From assembly GCA_029865195.1 (NCBI GenBank), contig JAOUHH010000146.1:1-7208 (forward strand): 7,208 nucleotides of DNA, read 5' to 3'. This DNA is from Desulfobulbaceae bacterium. GTDB lineage: Bacteria > Desulfobacterota > Desulfobulbia > Desulfobulbales > UBA5123. Of this stretch, positions 5,840 through 7,208 are shown piece after piece (the first letter of the stretch is position 1; each line of letters begins with the position of its first letter). Position numbers and translations under genes: made by a program. Below the pieces are notes generated by a model. It had not been told where the DNA came from. It worked only from the letters and a program-made list of their open reading frames with translations, and did not search any database.

Positions 5840-6182
5840 CTATCCTTAGCAGGTTTTTACCGGTTTTTCAATATCGGCAACCGATCATTGCCGTCGATTC
5901 GTTAAAAAGGGGTGGGGCGCACGGGTATCCGGTTGTCAGGGGCCGGGTTGCCGGATGTTGTTGCCGCCGTGTTACTACCGGGTGACGGCTGTGGTGGGTG
6001 GGCGTTACCTTTTGGTATCGATCTCTCGCCTGGCCGCCTGATTTCGGTGTATCCGTTTGGGTATGGAGTTTGCAAGTAAAAATCGGATACCTCGTTATTC
6101 CATGAAGAATTTACGCCGGACCTGACTCCATAATCGATTGTCTGGGTGAATGGATATCCGGCTGAAAGGAGGGGCGAAACCC
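5840..6182. other. Gene-free region with repeated GGTATCCG-type motifs, upstream of the heme kinase
   Basis: No coding frame here has a credible start and ribosome-binding site. GGTATCCG (5924-5931) has an exact inverted copy CGGATACC (6084-6091). TGTATCCG (6048-6055) and a palindromic GGATATCC (6152-6159) are near-copies. CGGCAA (5875-5880) and TTGCCG (5888-5893) form a separate 6-bp inverted repeat with a 7-nt spacer. Toward the kinase, CATAAT (6129-6134) is a good -10-like element but its -35 is poor, so the kinase promoter may need an activator or another sigma factor. Two GGTTTTT units (5852-5858, 5862-5868) are spaced by 10 bp. The function of all of these is unproven. Confidence 0.4.
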
Positions 6183-7208
6183 ATGCGGCTCCGTAGCAAA
6201 TTTATCATTCTCATCGGTCTGGTCGTGGTCGTTTCATACGGCATCACCTTTTACCGGACCTCCTCTTTTCAACAACAGTTGGTGATCAATCAGACGATCC
6301 GGCAGGCCAGGATGCTGCACAAGCAGATTACCCTGACCAGAAAATGGGTAGCCGATCATAACGGCATCTTCTTGTTGAAGACACCCGGTGTCGAGGCCAA
6401 CCAGTTTCTGCCTGAGGCGGAGATAGTCGATGAAAAGGGCCGCCACTTCGTGAAGCGCAATCCGGCCATGGTGACCAGGGAGCTTTCCGAATATGCCCAT
6501 CGGGAAGGGGTCAGCCGTTTCCGGGTTACCAGCCTGAAGCCATTGAATCCCGGCAACGCCCCGGACGATTTCGAACGCGAAAGTCTGCATCTTTTTGAAT
6601 CCGGACTCCGTGAGCGGAGCGCGATCAGCAGCAACAGCGAAGGCAAGTTTCTCCGTTATATCGCCCCTCTGGTTGTGGAAGAGGCCTGCATAGAGTGTCA
6701 TCATGAGCAGGGTTACGCGGTTGGCGATATCCGCGGCGGCCTCAGCATCACCATCCCCGTTGATTGGGCCTTTGCCAGTATCGCGCAGAACAACAGGCAG
6801 TTGCTGTTGATCGGGGTCGGCACCATTCTGGTTGTCGGCGTTGCGATCTTTCTGATGTTCGAGGTGCTGGTGGGGCGGCGTCTCGGGCTGCTCGCGGCTG
6901 CCATGGAACGCTATCCGGTGGCCGGTGAGTTTGGGGAACTGCCAGCCGGACCGGATGAGGTCGGGCAGCTCGCCGGCAAGTTCGCGGAACTCTGTGATCG
7001 TCTCACCACCTCGCAACAGCAACTCGACAAGGCCAGGGAGCAGGTTTTTCAGAACGAGAAACTGGTGGCTCTCGGCCGCCTCACCGCCGGCATCGCCCAT
7101 GAGATCAATAATCCGCTCGGCGGCATGCAGAATTGCGTGAAGAGCATGCGGGAGGACCCCGATGATCATGACATGGCGCTTCGCTATCTCGATCTGCTGG
7201 ACAAGGGG
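6183..7208 (+). CDS. Membrane sensor histidine kinase with periplasmic c-type-heme (DUF3365/Tll0287-like) domain, 3' end missing
   Basis: The first 342 residues are in the window and the frame is open at the right edge. Order: a membrane segment at about residues 7-24; a periplasmic domain of about 180 residues with the heme c motif CIECH (Cys169, Cys172, His173; bases 6687-6701) followed by a Gly-rich IRGGLSITIPV; a second membrane segment (about 206-228); a HAMP-like linker with DEVGQLAGKFAEL (258-270); a short coiled coil; and the HisKA H-box LGRLTAGIAHEINNPLGG with the phosphoacceptor His306. The ATPase domain must lie beyond the window. This arrangement fits a DUF3365-type sensor, which may respond to redox state or a gaseous ligand by autophosphorylation and relay to an unseen response regulator. 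The ATG at 6183 is supported by a strong AAAGGAGG (6165-6172), 10 nt upstream. Heme attachment would need the Ccm/Ccs machinery in the periplasm. Confidence 0.92.
   Translation, partial: MRLRSKFIILIGLVVVVSYGITFYRTSSFQQQLVINQTIRQARMLHKQITLTRKWVADHNGIFLLKTPGVEANQFLPEAEIVDEKGRHFVKRNPAMVTRELSEYAHREGVSRFRVTSLKPLNPGNAPDDFERESLHLFESGLRERSAISSNSEGKFLRYIAPLVVEEACIECHHEQGYAVGDIRGGLSITIPVDWAFASIAQNNRQLLLIGVGTILVVGVAIFLMFEVLVGRRLGLLAAAMERYPVAGEFGELPAGPDEVGQLAGKFAELCDRLTTSQQQLDKAREQVFQNEKLVALGRLTAGIAHEINNPLGGMQNCVKSMREDPDDHDMALRYLDLLDKG

Noticed and set aside
6102..6125. Seven-residue upstream frame (MKNLRRT) before the kinase
   Set aside because: No ribosome-binding site, and the likely transcription start is downstream of it.
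6234..7169. Long minus-strand open frame (about 311 codons) opposite the histidine kinase
   Set aside because: The plus strand carries a coherent membrane-heme-membrane-HAMP-HisKA protein with a strong ribosome-binding site; the antisense frame shows no recognisable domain.

Overview
The window reads as chromosomal housekeeping DNA from a GC-rich Gram-negative bacterium, most likely a deltaproteobacterium in the broad sense (Desulfobacterota or a relative). This is inferred from three things: the rplM-rpsI-argC-truA order, a periplasmic c-type-heme histidine kinase, and a lipobox lipoprotein. No 16S gene or other decisive taxonomic marker is present.

Layout, left to right. On the minus strand, hisB (91-693) is followed after 29 nt by the first 20 codons of a lipoprotein gene that leaves the window at base 1. 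A divergent AT-rich control region (about 694-946) separates hisB from a self-contained tRNA-Gly(GCC) unit on the plus strand, with its own promoter (937-976), tRNA (1008-1082) and intrinsic terminator (1093-1126). Next, on the plus strand, come rplM and rpsI (ribosomal proteins L13 and S9). They are preceded by a long imperfect inverted repeat (1131-1210) and followed by a string of hairpins ending in a strong terminator (2159-2202). Then come argC (arginine biosynthesis) and truA (tRNA pseudouridine synthase), only 2 nt apart, closed by a moderate terminator (4162-4185). A class I (subgroup Ib-like) aspartate aminotransferase follows (4215-5423).

The last third is the least ordinary part. 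A small aromatic-rich protein of unknown function lies on the minus strand (5468-5662) with a plausible upstream promoter. A gene-free stretch of about 340 bp (5840-6182) carries several inverted repeats built on a GGTATCCG-like motif. After it, a membrane histidine kinase begins at 6183 and runs off the right edge. It has an N-terminal membrane segment, a periplasmic domain with a CIECH heme-binding motif (DUF3365/Tll0287-like), a second membrane segment, a HAMP-like linker and a HisKA H-box.

Most genes serve core metabolism and translation: histidine, arginine and aspartate/glutamate amino-group metabolism, two ribosomal proteins, one tRNA and one tRNA-modifying enzyme. I see no mobile element, CRISPR array, toxin-antitoxin or phage gene. 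No new multi-gene system can be claimed. The items best worth a second look are the heme kinase with its structured upstream region, the small orphan protein, and the RNA-structure candidates before rplM and around argC.
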